Source: Bacteroidota bacterium (GTDB lineage Bacteria > Bacteroidota > Bacteroidia > Bacteroidales > JACABE01). Taken from it: a stretch of 36,003 nucleotides of DNA. The stretch lies in the NCBI GenBank assembly GCA_013377005.1, contig JACABE010000014.1:1-36003 (forward strand), in the 5' to 3' direction. Numbering within the stretch: position 1 is the stretch's first letter; each line of letters opens with the position of its first letter. Below are positions 1-7,388 of the stretch, piece after piece. The notes beneath the pieces were generated by a model, which worked only from the letters and a program-made list of their open reading frames with translations, made no database searches and was not told the DNA's origin. Made by a program: the position numbers and the translations under genes.

Positions 1-382
1 CCTGCCCTGAAAAGGTGTAATTCATTGCTGGTATTAAGGTTAAAGAACCATAAATGCGTAAATCAAACGTTACAGGTGGTAATGTTCCGGTAAATGTGGG
101 GGAGTATAATGAACCGGTAAAATCAAGATCTGCACAGATGGCATTGGTATTTATGGTAATGGTTTGCCCTGCTGAAGTAAACGAATTCTGGTCAAAATAA
201 ACATTGTCAAAAGCACCGGGAACAGTAAAATGGGTAATTGTACTACCGGATGAGGTAGCCCAGTGGCTGATATTGGACCAATCGCCACTTCCTCCTATCC
301 AGTAATAATTAACGGCCCGTGCTGAATTAGCAGCAAAGAACTGAACAATTATACATAAAATAAGAATTTTAAAAATCCGCAT
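1..382 (-). CDS. Secreted protein, N-terminal part (3' end beyond window)
   Basis: An open frame reads leftwards from ATG at 382 and runs off the window after about 127 residues, so the C-terminus is not visible. The first 23 residues are a typical signal peptide: a positive start (MRIFK), a hydrophobic core and an alanine-rich exit (ANSARA). The mature part begins with a Trp/Gly-rich motif (YYWIGGSGDWSNISHW). From general knowledge this motif opens many large extracellular adhesin-like proteins of Bacteroidota that leave through T9SS; that route is inferred here because the C-terminal sorting domain is not in view. The rest is Thr/Asn/Phe-rich and beta-like. An IS element ends 18 bp upstream of the start codon and probably separates the gene from its original promoter. 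Confidence 0.8.
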   Translation of the reverse strand, partial: MRIFKILILCIIVQFFAANSARAVNYYWIGGSGDWSNISHWATSSGSTITHFTVPGAFDNVYFDQNSFTSAGQTITINTNAICADLDFTGSLYSPTFTGTLPPVTFDLRIYGSLTLIPAMNYTFSGQ

Positions 383-400
383 AAAATAAAATAGTTGTTT

Positions 401-420
401 ATAACCCGTTGTGCATTTAG
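401..420 (+). repeat. Left terminal inverted repeat of the IS
   Basis: ATAACCCGTTGTGCATTTAG is the exact reverse complement of 1374-1393. No mismatch in 20 bp. Confidence 0.95.
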
Positions 421-463
421 AAAAAAAAGTAAAAAAAGTTGTTCATTGAATTATAAAAATTCG

Positions 464-471
464 TATATTTG
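464..471 (+). promoter_or_regulatory. Transposase promoter, -7 box
   Basis: TATATTTG matches the Bacteroidota -7 consensus TAnnTTTG exactly. Candidate TTG -33 elements at 439-441 and 446-448 are 22 and 15 bp away, so spacing is imperfect. Because the box overlaps a possible TTG start at 469, it argues for translation starting at the downstream ATG. Confidence 0.55.
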
Positions 472-495
472 TTTAATAACCAGTTAAATAAATAT

Positions 496-1377
496 ATGAA
501 CAACTTTATACAAAATTACGAAATTATTTTAAAAAATCTTAGGAATCTTAATATAGATACTGAAATTTTTAATCAAATCCGAACACCAAAATTGAGCAAC
601 CTCGAAATTATTTCTATGAACATAACTGCTGAATATATGAGTATTGATAGTGAATGTCAGTTGTTTAGATTATTAAAAGGTACATATTTACAAGGTTTGA
701 TTGAAAGAAGTGTGTATAATCGGCGTAAAAGGAAGCTATTTGGTTTACTGGAGAATATTAGAATGACTCTATCAAACACTTTTAACGAATTTGAAGATTA
801 TTTTGTCGTTGATTCAATGCCTTTAGAGGTTTGTAAAAATTCCAGAGCATCAAGAAGTACGATTTGTAAAGAAAAAGATTTCTCTTTTCCCGATAAAGGC
901 TATTGTGCTTCTCAAGGTTGGTATTATTATGGATATAAACTTCATGGAATCTGTTCTATTAACGGGATTTTTCAAAGTATTGATATAACTCCTGCTTCGG
1001 TTCATGATATTCACTTTATTAAGGATATTCAGGAACAATTATCTGATTGTGTTATTATTGGCGATAAAGGTTATTTGTCTGCAGATATCCAACTTAATCT
1101 ATTTGAAACTTCTAATATAAGACTTGAAACTCCCATGCGAGCAAACCAGAAATCATTTAAACCTCAACCTTACATTTTCAGAAAAGCAAGAAAAAGAATT
1201 GAAACTTTATTCTCTCAATTATGTGATCAATTTCTGATTCGTAGAAATTATGCTAAAACTTTTGAAGGGTTTAAAACCAGAATTTTATCTAAAATAACTT
1301 CTATTACAATGATTCAGTTTCTTAATAAATTTGTCTTTTTTAGACCTTTAAACAATCTAAAAGTAAATCTTTCCTAA
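496..1377 (+). CDS. IS982-family DDE transposase
   Basis: A 293-residue transposase, the usual size for the family. The DDE triad is visible: the first Asp in FVVDSMPLEVCK, the second in IIGDKGYLS, and the Glu in RKRIETLFSQL. Other family-like stretches are YYYGYKLHG and the C-terminal region FEGFKTRILSKIT. The frame can be extended upstream to a TTG at 469, but a -7 promoter box overlaps that codon, so ATG at 496 is preferred. The stop codon overlaps the right inverted repeat. No frameshift or internal stop is seen, so the enzyme is probably functional. Family assignment rests on remembered motif resemblance; the wider DDE_Tnp_1/IS4-IS5 clan is the fallback. Confidence 0.9.
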   Translation: MNNFIQNYEIILKNLRNLNIDTEIFNQIRTPKLSNLEIISMNITAEYMSIDSECQLFRLLKGTYLQGLIERSVYNRRKRKLFGLLENIRMTLSNTFNEFEDYFVVDSMPLEVCKNSRASRSTICKEKDFSFPDKGYCASQGWYYYGYKLHGICSINGIFQSIDITPASVHDIHFIKDIQEQLSDCVIIGDKGYLSADIQLNLFETSNIRLETPMRANQKSFKPQPYIFRKARKRIETLFSQLCDQFLIRRNYAKTFEGFKTRILSKITSITMIQFLNKFVFFRPLNNLKVNLS

Positions 1378-1393
1378 ATGCACAACGGGTTAT
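1374..1393 (-). repeat. Right terminal inverted repeat of the IS
   Basis: Exact inverted copy of 401-420; the transposase stop codon lies at its inner edge. Confidence 0.95.
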
Positions 1394-1443
1394 TTTATAA
1401 TTATTTACTTTTTGAAAAGAAGTTTTTTCATCCGTAAGATAAG

Positions 1444-1566
1444 TATATTGTAAGAAAATGTTCTTACGGTGGGCGTAACGTCACTATATTGTAATATAGT
1501 TGCCTTACGGTGAGCATAACGTCACTATATTCTAATATAGTTGTCTTACGGTGAGCGTAACGTCAC
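1444..1566. repeat. Tandem array A, three 41-bp units
   Basis: Units start at 1444, 1485 and 1526. All share the half TTACGGTGAGCGTAACGTCA with small changes. Units 2 and 3 carry the palindrome ACTATATT-2nt-AATATAGT at their left junction (1483-1500 and 1524-1541). Unit 1 has a different palindrome, GTAAGAA-AATG-TTCTTAC (1450-1467). The variable half thus keeps a hairpin although its sequence changed. The period is not a multiple of three and no reading frame crosses the array. Confidence 0.9.
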
Positions 1567-1579
1567 TATATTGTCTCGA

Positions 1580-1784
1580 TATTGCCTCAACTTGAAGTTG
1601 AAGCCTTAATGAGTTCTCGATAGTATCTCAACTTCACGCTGAAGCCTTAACGAGTTTTCGATATGGTTCCAACTTCACGCCGAAGCCTTAATGAGTTCTC
1701 GATATGAGCTCAACTTCACGCCAAGGTCTTAACAAGTTCTCGATATAGTCTCAGCCTGACGCCGAAGCCTTAACGAGTTCTCGA
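1580..1784. repeat. Tandem array B, five 41-bp units plus a partial
   Basis: Units start at 1580, 1621, 1662, 1703 and 1744; a sixth degenerate piece begins at 1785. The consensus contains AACTTCACGCCGAAGCCTTA followed by GAGTTCTCGATA. The sequence is unrelated to array A but the period is also 41 bp. The arrays meet in a 13-bp hybrid (1567-1579) that starts like an A unit and ends like a B unit. Weak hairpins (CTTC-5nt-GAAG) occur in most units. The rest of the interval 1394-1863 holds no gene. Confidence 0.9.
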
Positions 1785-1863
1785 TATGAGCTCAAAGCGA
1801 GCTTGAACTCAAATAATTCTTTTGGGGTTTGAATTAGTTATAGAAAAGAAAATGATGCAGGAC

Positions 1864-2610
1864 TTAATTATATTCTATTTTGCGAACAATTAAGCTTTCG
1901 GGATTGCGTTCTTTAAAACTGATTTTGTTAATCCAGTTGTCGTTATTATCATATTTATATTCATAATAATAATTTGTTTTGCTACCATCATTATTGGTAG
2001 TTATTTCCTGAATGATGTTCTTTTTATCATCATAAATATAATTAATCTTTTTATTCAACTTGCCGTCTGCCGAATACCTGAGGTTTTCAACTCTGTTGCC
2101 TTTTATATCGTATGTATAGGTAAATCTTTTCTGTAATTTATTTTCAGCATTAAAACTCATGTCTTCCATAAGATTTCCTTCGGCATCGTACTTATAGGTG
2201 TATTTCTTTTCTAATTGCCCCTCCTGATTATAACTAATATCTTCCGAAACGTTACCCATTTCGTTGTATTGATATATTATTTTCCTGTTCAGCTTTCCAT
2301 CCGAAAAGTATTGGTCTTGCTCAGTCCTTTTGCCTTGTTCGTCGCAGATATAAACATATTTTTTATCTATTTTCCCCGCAGAATCGCACTTTAAATCTTC
2401 TATCTTATTGCCTCGTTTGTCGAATGTATTAAAATATGACAAATCAAGTATTTCACTCTGGGCTTTGTCTTTTTCCTGGGTAATCTGATAGTAAGATTCG
2501 TGAATACTCTTAATATTTCCTTTGAGATTGAGTTTTGTTAAATCATTTTTTTGCCCGTACAAATATGCAGATAAAAGAAATGCTAAAACGACAGCTAATT
2601 TTGTTTTCAT
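1864..2610 (-). CDS. Secreted protein of about seven 26-residue repeats
   Basis: A 248-residue protein with a signal peptide in the first 19 or so residues (MKTKLAVVLAFLLSAYLYG). From about residue 58 to the end it consists of near-perfect 26-residue repeats of the form YxYDxxGNxxEDxxYxxxGKLxKK. Each would form a beta-hairpin-like unit, resembling the WG/MORN/YD-type repeat proteins of Bacteroidota. No catalytic residues stand out and no T9SS sorting domain is present, so a periplasmic or outer-surface location is inferred. The start codon is only 3 bp after the stop codon of the upstream DUF5655 gene, so the two are almost certainly co-transcribed. The precise function is unknown. Confidence 0.8.
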   Translation of the reverse strand: MKTKLAVVLAFLLSAYLYGQKNDLTKLNLKGNIKSIHESYYQITQEKDKAQSEILDLSYFNTFDKRGNKIEDLKCDSAGKIDKKYVYICDEQGKRTEQDQYFSDGKLNRKIIYQYNEMGNVSEDISYNQEGQLEKKYTYKYDAEGNLMEDMSFNAENKLQKRFTYTYDIKGNRVENLRYSADGKLNKKINYIYDDKKNIIQEITTNNDGSKTNYYYEYKYDNNDNWINKISFKERNPESLIVRKIEYN

Positions 2611-2613
2611 GAG

Positions 2614-3525
2614 TTATTTTTTATTCTTTTTAATTGATTGTTTTATTAAACTTAAAATGTATTCTAAATTATCGTCATTGTCAATTTGCAACTCATAATC
2701 ACCATTTCCCCAATGTCCTGTTGCTGAAACATCTCTCGTTATGTTCTTTGAATCTTCAAGTTCCCCTTTGCTAAGATTTATCCACAATTTGATAGCTTTT
2801 TTTTGTGGATGAATATCTACAATATTTTTGCCTGAAACAAAAGCAATGTATTTTTTCTTTGGCTTAATTTCTATATTGTCAAAATTCAAAATCGCTCCTT
2901 TTAATTTCTCATAAAGTTCAACAATTTCATCACTAGCATTATCAAGATGTTCTTGTTCTGAATAAACAAAAATTTCTTTAGCCACAGTTTCAAAAGTTTC
3001 ATCTGTTTTTGAAATTGTCTTTATACTTTCTTGTGCACCTGCTTTTTGAATTTGGTCATAAGAAACAGTGTCATTATCAAATCGCTTTATTTCCCATAAT
3101 TCAATAGGTAAATCCTTGAAATTAATCGCTTCTCGTTGATAATTTGTAAAGCCAGGAGAAATAAACATTACACGTGATTGTGACCAATCAACATCTGCTC
3201 GTTTTAATAATTTCTCTTGTTTCTCATTATATTCTAAGATAAAATCTGCTTTGTTATTTAGCATTAGAGATAAATATGCATATCCTTGGTCAATAACACT
3301 AAAATTTTTATCCCTTTTATACTCAATAATTACAAAGGAGTTTGAATCATAATCAAATGCTAATGTGTCGATGCGAAAATTATTTAATGCAAACTCAGAT
3401 TTTACAAAGTCAAGACCAAAAATTAGTTTTAAATTATGTTCAGTTAATTCTTGTATTTCCTTTTCAAGCTTAAATGGTTTTTCCTTGATGTATTCAAGTT
3501 TTTTTTCAACTTTATATAGTGCCAT
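2614..3525 (-). CDS. PD-(D/E)XK-like protein with C-terminal DUF5655
   Basis: A 303-residue cytoplasmic protein without signal peptide or membrane segments. Residues 35-110 look like a restriction-nuclease fold: Asp53 in FRIDTLAFD, then Glu68 and Lys70 in IIEYKR, and Gln80, matching the D...ExK...Q arrangement of PD-(D/E)XK enzymes. Residues about 195-300 match my memory of DUF5655, including the GHWGNGDYE stretch. Proteins of this layout are annotated as uncharacterised or 'predicted transport' proteins; nuclease activity is inferred from the motif only. It is first in a two-gene unit with the secreted repeat protein, 3 bp apart. A possible -7 box lies at 3657-3664. The gene sits between two tandem repeat arrays. 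Confidence 0.75.
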   Translation of the reverse strand: MALYKVEKKLEYIKEKPFKLEKEIQELTEHNLKLIFGLDFVKSEFALNNFRIDTLAFDYDSNSFVIIEYKRDKNFSVIDQGYAYLSLMLNNKADFILEYNEKQEKLLKRADVDWSQSRVMFISPGFTNYQREAINFKDLPIELWEIKRFDNDTVSYDQIQKAGAQESIKTISKTDETFETVAKEIFVYSEQEHLDNASDEIVELYEKLKGAILNFDNIEIKPKKKYIAFVSGKNIVDIHPQKKAIKLWINLSKGELEDSKNITRDVSATGHWGNGDYELQIDNDDNLEYILSLIKQSIKKNKK

Positions 3526-3656
3526 AATTTATTTGTTTTGCTGTTAGTCAATTTTTTTATAATCAATATCAGCATTATTATACGACTGACAAAATCACCC
3601 TTTACCTATTATATTTGAGATTATAGTCCTAACAGATGTCATATTTATTTATCCGA

Positions 3657-3664
3657 CAAATGTA
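3657..3664 (-). promoter_or_regulatory. Possible -7 box for the DUF5655 gene
   Basis: The minus strand reads TACATTTG, an exact TAnnTTTG match about 130 bp before the start codon. No TTG at the expected -33 distance was seen, so support is moderate. Confidence 0.35.
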
Positions 3665-3797
3665 CAAATATTTTATTATCATGTAATTTATTTAACAAAA
3701 ACATATAGGGTTTAAGTAAGCACTATCATTACTTCGCAATTTAGGTTAAAGTATTATTAATAGTTGTATTAACAAATAGAGCATAGCGTAAAATATT

Positions 3798-3926
3798 TGC
3801 CGGATGACTACTCATGAGTGAGGAGTATATATCCGGCAAGTGCCGAATGACTATGCATGAGTTGGGAGTATATATCCGGCAACTGCCGGACGACTACTCA
3901 TGAGTCATGAGTACATATCCGGCAAA
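3798..3926. repeat. Three 43-bp tandem repeats forming hairpins
   Basis: Units start at 3798, 3841 and 3884; a fragment of a fourth follows at 3927. Each begins with GCCGGAT (or a one-base variant) and ends with its complement ATCCGGC, so each unit can fold on itself. Inside, unit 3 has a second inverted pair TACTCAT-5nt-ATGAGTA. The loop halves differ between units but the ends are kept. No frame crosses the array. It occupies the gap between the DUF5655 promoter region and the terminator of the TCA operon; the rest of 3526-4010 is AT-rich with nothing recognisable. Confidence 0.9.
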
Positions 3927-3942
3927 TGAAGGATGTATACCT

Positions 3943-3981
3943 ATAAAAAATCCTGTCAGCTTATTAAAAGCTAACAGGATT
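3943..3981 (-). terminator. Intrinsic terminator of the TCA-cycle operon
   Basis: The inverted pair AATCCTGTCAGCTT / AAGCTAACAGGATT (3949-3962 and 3968-3981, one mismatch) is followed on the minus strand by a run of T (3943-3948). It lies 30 bp past the stop codon of the TPR gene, the last gene of the operon. Confidence 0.85.
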
Positions 3982-4010
3982 TGTATTTTAATTTTTACTA
4001 TCGGATAGTT

Positions 4011-4685
4011 TTAGAAAGAATGATCGTCGCAAATATAATCATACATTTCCTGAGCATTGTTATTATAAGGATCCAGCTGAAGTACTTTTTTAAATTCTTC
4101 TTTTGCCAAATCGTATTTAAAAGTACGCATATAGGTACGTCCTAAATGGTAATGAGCCGAAACATGCGGATTGTTATCTTTAACCAGTTTTTCGAAATGA
4201 GGCAATGCTTCATCATATCTTCCGGTAGCTTTTAATGCAATTCCCATATAATAATTAGCCATTGTAGTATCAGGACATAACTCTAATAGTCTTCTGTAGC
4301 TTTCGATACTATCTTCTTCTTTTCCCATGTGATAATAACACAAGCCCATCCAGATATAGGTCATAGGCATATATTTTCCTGATTCAATTATTTTTGTAAA
4401 TGCCTCAATAGCTTGGGAAAAAAGAGTTGCACGATACATAGCAACACCCATTCTATAGTAAACAAAAATACTTTCAGGACGAAGTTTTAGTACTTTTTTA
4501 TAAGAACAAATACATTTATTCATTTCGCCAAGTATATAATATAAACTTGCTACTTCCATCAATAAATGTGTGCTGTCGGGAAACTCTTCCAGTTTAGCTT
4601 CAAAAACACTGACAGCTTCTCTAATATCGCCGTTTAATACATGCGTATAGGCTTCTTCCAAACGATAATCACCAAACTCTTTCAT
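4011..4685 (-). CDS. TPR-repeat protein, last gene of the TCA operon
   Basis: A 224-residue soluble protein built almost wholly of about six tetratricopeptide repeats; units such as AIEAFTKIIESGKYMPMTYI and YDLAKEEFKKVLQLDPYNNN show the helix-turn-helix pattern. No signal peptide, membrane segment or catalytic domain is present, so it probably acts as a cytoplasmic protein-interaction scaffold. It follows the citrate synthase gene by 42 bp on the same strand and precedes the operon terminator. A role in assembling or controlling the TCA enzymes is suggested only by position. Confidence 0.8.
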   Translation of the reverse strand: MKEFGDYRLEEAYTHVLNGDIREAVSVFEAKLEEFPDSTHLLMEVASLYYILGEMNKCICSYKKVLKLRPESIFVYYRMGVAMYRATLFSQAIEAFTKIIESGKYMPMTYIWMGLCYYHMGKEEDSIESYRRLLELCPDTTMANYYMGIALKATGRYDEALPHFEKLVKDNNPHVSAHYHLGRTYMRTFKYDLAKEEFKKVLQLDPYNNNAQEMYDYICDDHSF

Positions 4686-4727
4686 TTTATTAGTTTTTTA
4701 AATTTAACGCGGTAAAATTAATAAATA

Positions 4728-6092
4728 TTATTGTAAACGATCCATAATTGGAATATATTCTTGCAATGGATAAACATTTTTATACGATGGACGAATAATA
4801 CGTTTAGCAGAGAAAGTTAATTCCTCAATGCGATGCGTACACCATCCTGCAACTCTAGCCATTGCAAATAAAGGTGTAAATAATTCTTTAGGAATTGCAA
4901 TGCATGAATACACAAAACCTGAATAAAAATCTACATTGATACACACTTGTTTATCAGGACCACTCCCTTTAAATGCGGCAATTGCAAGAGGTGCTAATTT
5001 CTCAACTAATTCATACAATTCAAACTCTTCAGTTTTTCCTTTTTCAATAGCCAGATCTCTTGCTCTTTCTCTTAAGAGAATAGCTCTTGGATCGGAAATA
5101 GTATATACAGCATGACCAATACCATAGATTTTTCCACTATAGTCGTTCACTTTTTTGTTCAACATCTTGATGAGGTATTCTTCAACTTCTTTTTCGTCTT
5201 TCCAATCAGTAAGATTACGTTTCATATCTTCCATCATATCGAGTACTTTCAGGTTGGCACCACCATGCAAAGGACCTTTTAATGAACCAATGGCTGCAGT
5301 AATTGACGAATAAATATCGGTTTCGGTAGAACTTGTTACACGCATGGTAAAGGTTGAATTATTACCGCCACCATGTTCGGCATGCAAAACCAATGCAAGG
5401 TCAAGCAAATCGGTTTCAAGCTTTGTATATCTTCCATTTCCGCCTTTAACAAGGTAAAGGAAATTTTCGGCTGTACTCATTGTAGTACTCGGATAACGGA
5501 TAGATAAAGTTTTGCCCTGATAAGCATGACTCATAGCCTGATAAGCATACGCAATAATGGTTGGAAACTTAGCAATAATATTCAAAGTTTGCTCAATCAT
5601 GTTTTGTAAAGTTATCTCATCAGCACGTGGGTCTAAAGTATAAAGACCAAGTATTGAACGGGCAAGCATATTCAAAACATCCCTTCCTTTCATTGATAAA
5701 ATCATATTCTTTATAAAAGAATCGGGCAATTTTCTCAATTGTGCCATGTGTTCGGTAAACTTTTCCAACTCTTCTTTTGCAGGTTGCTTACCGGTAAGCA
5801 ATAAATAAACAGTTTCATCAAAACCATGACGCTGATCATTTTTAAAACCATTCGCCAAATCTTCAATTTCAATTCCCCTGTACAATAATCTACCGGGAAC
5901 AGCAACAACTTTGTCGTTTTCTTTTTTATAACCTACAACATCGCCAATATTAGTTAAACCAGCTAAAACTCCGGTTTTATCTTTATTTCGTAAACCCTTT
6001 TTAACATCAAACTTTTCATAAAATTCGTTGTCGATAACACAGGCTTTTTTAACTGATTCTTCTAATTTTACAATAAAACTATTGGTTTCCAT
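4728..6092 (-). CDS. gltA: Citrate synthase
   Basis: Condenses oxaloacetate and acetyl-CoA to citrate, the entry step of the TCA cycle. The 454-residue protein shows the full catalytic set: His276 in GPLHGGAN, His327 in GIGHAVYTISDPRA and Asp388 in NVDFYSGF. The substrate-binding stretch LHAEHGGGNNSTF is at 236-248. It carries an N-terminal extension of about 50 residues compared with short bacterial forms, as in other Bacteroidota enzymes I recall. Its start is 19 bp after the isocitrate dehydrogenase stop, so the genes share a transcript. Confidence in function is very high; 2-methylcitrate synthase is unlikely given the gene context. Confidence 0.95.
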   Translation of the reverse strand: METNSFIVKLEESVKKACVIDNEFYEKFDVKKGLRNKDKTGVLAGLTNIGDVVGYKKENDKVVAVPGRLLYRGIEIEDLANGFKNDQRHGFDETVYLLLTGKQPAKEELEKFTEHMAQLRKLPDSFIKNMILSMKGRDVLNMLARSILGLYTLDPRADEITLQNMIEQTLNIIAKFPTIIAYAYQAMSHAYQGKTLSIRYPSTTMSTAENFLYLVKGGNGRYTKLETDLLDLALVLHAEHGGGNNSTFTMRVTSSTETDIYSSITAAIGSLKGPLHGGANLKVLDMMEDMKRNLTDWKDEKEVEEYLIKMLNKKVNDYSGKIYGIGHAVYTISDPRAILLRERARDLAIEKGKTEEFELYELVEKLAPLAIAAFKGSGPDKQVCINVDFYSGFVYSCIAIPKELFTPLFAMARVAGWCTHRIEELTFSAKRIIRPSYKNVYPLQEYIPIMDRLQ

Positions 6093-6111
6093 AATAATCT
6101 TGTTTTTTAAT

Positions 6112-7377
6112 TTACATATTTGAAATTATCGCATCAGCAAATTCTGATGTCTTTAACAATATAGCAGCTTCCATCAAACGATGAAAATCATACGTTACTT
6201 TCTTTTGCTGAATCGTTTGTTCCATACCTGCATAAATAAGGTTAGCAACATCAAACCAGCCCATATATTCGAACATTAATGCACCCGATAGTATTACCGA
6301 ACCAGGATTTACTTTGTCTAAACCGGCATATTTTGGAGCTGTTCCATGTGTAGCTTCAAAAATAGCATGACCCGTTTCGTAATTAATATTTGCGCCCGGA
6401 GCAATACCTATGCCACCAACAATAGCAGCCAGGGCATCAGAAATATAATCACCATTCAGATTTAAAGTAGCAATTACTGAATATTCAGCAGGACGAGTAA
6501 GGATTTGTTGTAAGAAAGCATCGGCAATGCAGTCTTTTACAATTACCTTACCTGCTTTTTCTGCATCTGATTGAGCAGCATTAGCAGCATCTTCGCCTTT
6601 TTCTTTTTTAATGATATCATATTGTTTCCAGGTAAATACTTCGTTGGTAAATTCACGTTCAGCTAATTCGTAACCCCATTTCATAAATGCACCTTCGGTA
6701 AATTTCATGATATTACCCTTATGAACCAAGGTAACAGAAGGTAATTTTCTTTCAATTGCCAGTTTGATAGCTTGTCTGATTAATCTTTCAGAACCTTCTT
6801 TAGATACAGGTTTAATCCCTATAGATGCTGTAACAGGAAATCTGATAGATTTTACATTCATTTCATCAATTAAAAACCTTTTTATTTTTTCATCTTCAGG
6901 TGTACCATACATAAATTCGATACCAGCATAAATATCTTCAGTATTTTCTCTGAAGATAATCATGTTAACTTTTTCAGGTTGTTTTACAGGGCTGGGAACT
7001 CCTTTGAAATAACGCACCGGACGATAGCAGGTATAAAGATCTAATTCCTGACGCAATGCAACATTTAAAGAACGCATACCACCACCAATAGGTGTAGTTA
7101 ATGGACCTTTGATACCAACAAGATATTCTCTGAAATCAGACAATGTTTCTTCGGGCAACCAATTACCAAGTTTATTAAAAGCTTTTTCTCCTGCAAGAAC
7201 TTCTTTCCAGCTAATTTTCTTTTTGCCACCATACGCTTTTTCAACTGCATTATCAAACACCCTGATGGATGCTTTCCAGATATCAGTTCCAATTCCATCA
7301 CCCTCAATAAAAGGTATAATAGGAAAGTCAGGAACTGTTAATTTACCATCTTTAATTGTAATCTTTTCTGCTGTCAT
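6112..7377 (-). CDS. icd: Isocitrate dehydrogenase, NADP-type
   Basis: Oxidatively decarboxylates isocitrate to 2-oxoglutarate. The 421-residue protein aligns by eye with E. coli Icd throughout: [11 protein letters not shown] near the N-terminus, the substrate/phosphorylation loop [18 protein letters not shown] with Ser103, Tyr150 and Lys220 as catalytic pair, and metal-binding Asp310 and Asp314 in LNGDYISDA. Lys349 and Tyr350 in HGTAPKYAG are the residues that select NADP over NAD in E. coli Icd, so NADP use is predicted. It lies between the type-2 malate dehydrogenase gene (11-bp gap) and gltA (19-bp gap). No kinase/phosphatase gene (aceK) is visible nearby. Confidence 0.96.
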   Translation of the reverse strand: MTAEKITIKDGKLTVPDFPIIPFIEGDGIGTDIWKASIRVFDNAVEKAYGGKKKISWKEVLAGEKAFNKLGNWLPEETLSDFREYLVGIKGPLTTPIGGGMRSLNVALRQELDLYTCYRPVRYFKGVPSPVKQPEKVNMIIFRENTEDIYAGIEFMYGTPEDEKIKRFLIDEMNVKSIRFPVTASIGIKPVSKEGSERLIRQAIKLAIERKLPSVTLVHKGNIMKFTEGAFMKWGYELAEREFTNEVFTWKQYDIIKKEKGEDAANAAQSDAEKAGKVIVKDCIADAFLQQILTRPAEYSVIATLNLNGDYISDALAAIVGGIGIAPGANINYETGHAIFEATHGTAPKYAGLDKVNPGSVILSGALMFEYMGWFDVANLIYAGMEQTIQQKKVTYDFHRLMEAAILLKTSEFADAIISNM

Positions 7378-7388
7378 TGTTCGTTTTT

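Larger units (their letters stand above)
401..1393 (+). mobile_element. IS982-like insertion sequence, intact
   Basis: A 993-bp unit bounded by perfect 20-bp inverted repeats and holding one transposase gene. The outer three bases (ATA/TAT) may be target sequence; the core end ACCCGTTGTGCA fits the ACCC-type ends I associate with the IS982 family. With ends at 401 and 1393 the flanks show only a short TTT direct repeat (398-400 and 1394-1396), so target duplication is weak evidence. The open frame, perfect ends and promoter suggest a recently active copy. It lies between a secreted-protein start codon and a tandem repeat array. Confidence 0.85.

Noticed and set aside
469-495. TTG start for the transposase
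   Set aside because: The codon overlaps a consensus -7 promoter box; ATG at 496 gives the usual family length.
1444-1784. CRISPR array
   Set aside because: Units are contiguous 41-bp direct repeats with no unique spacers, and no cas genes are present.
3798-3926. CRISPR array or integron attC sites
   Set aside because: The 43-bp units have no spacers between them, enclose no cassettes, and no integrase gene is nearby.
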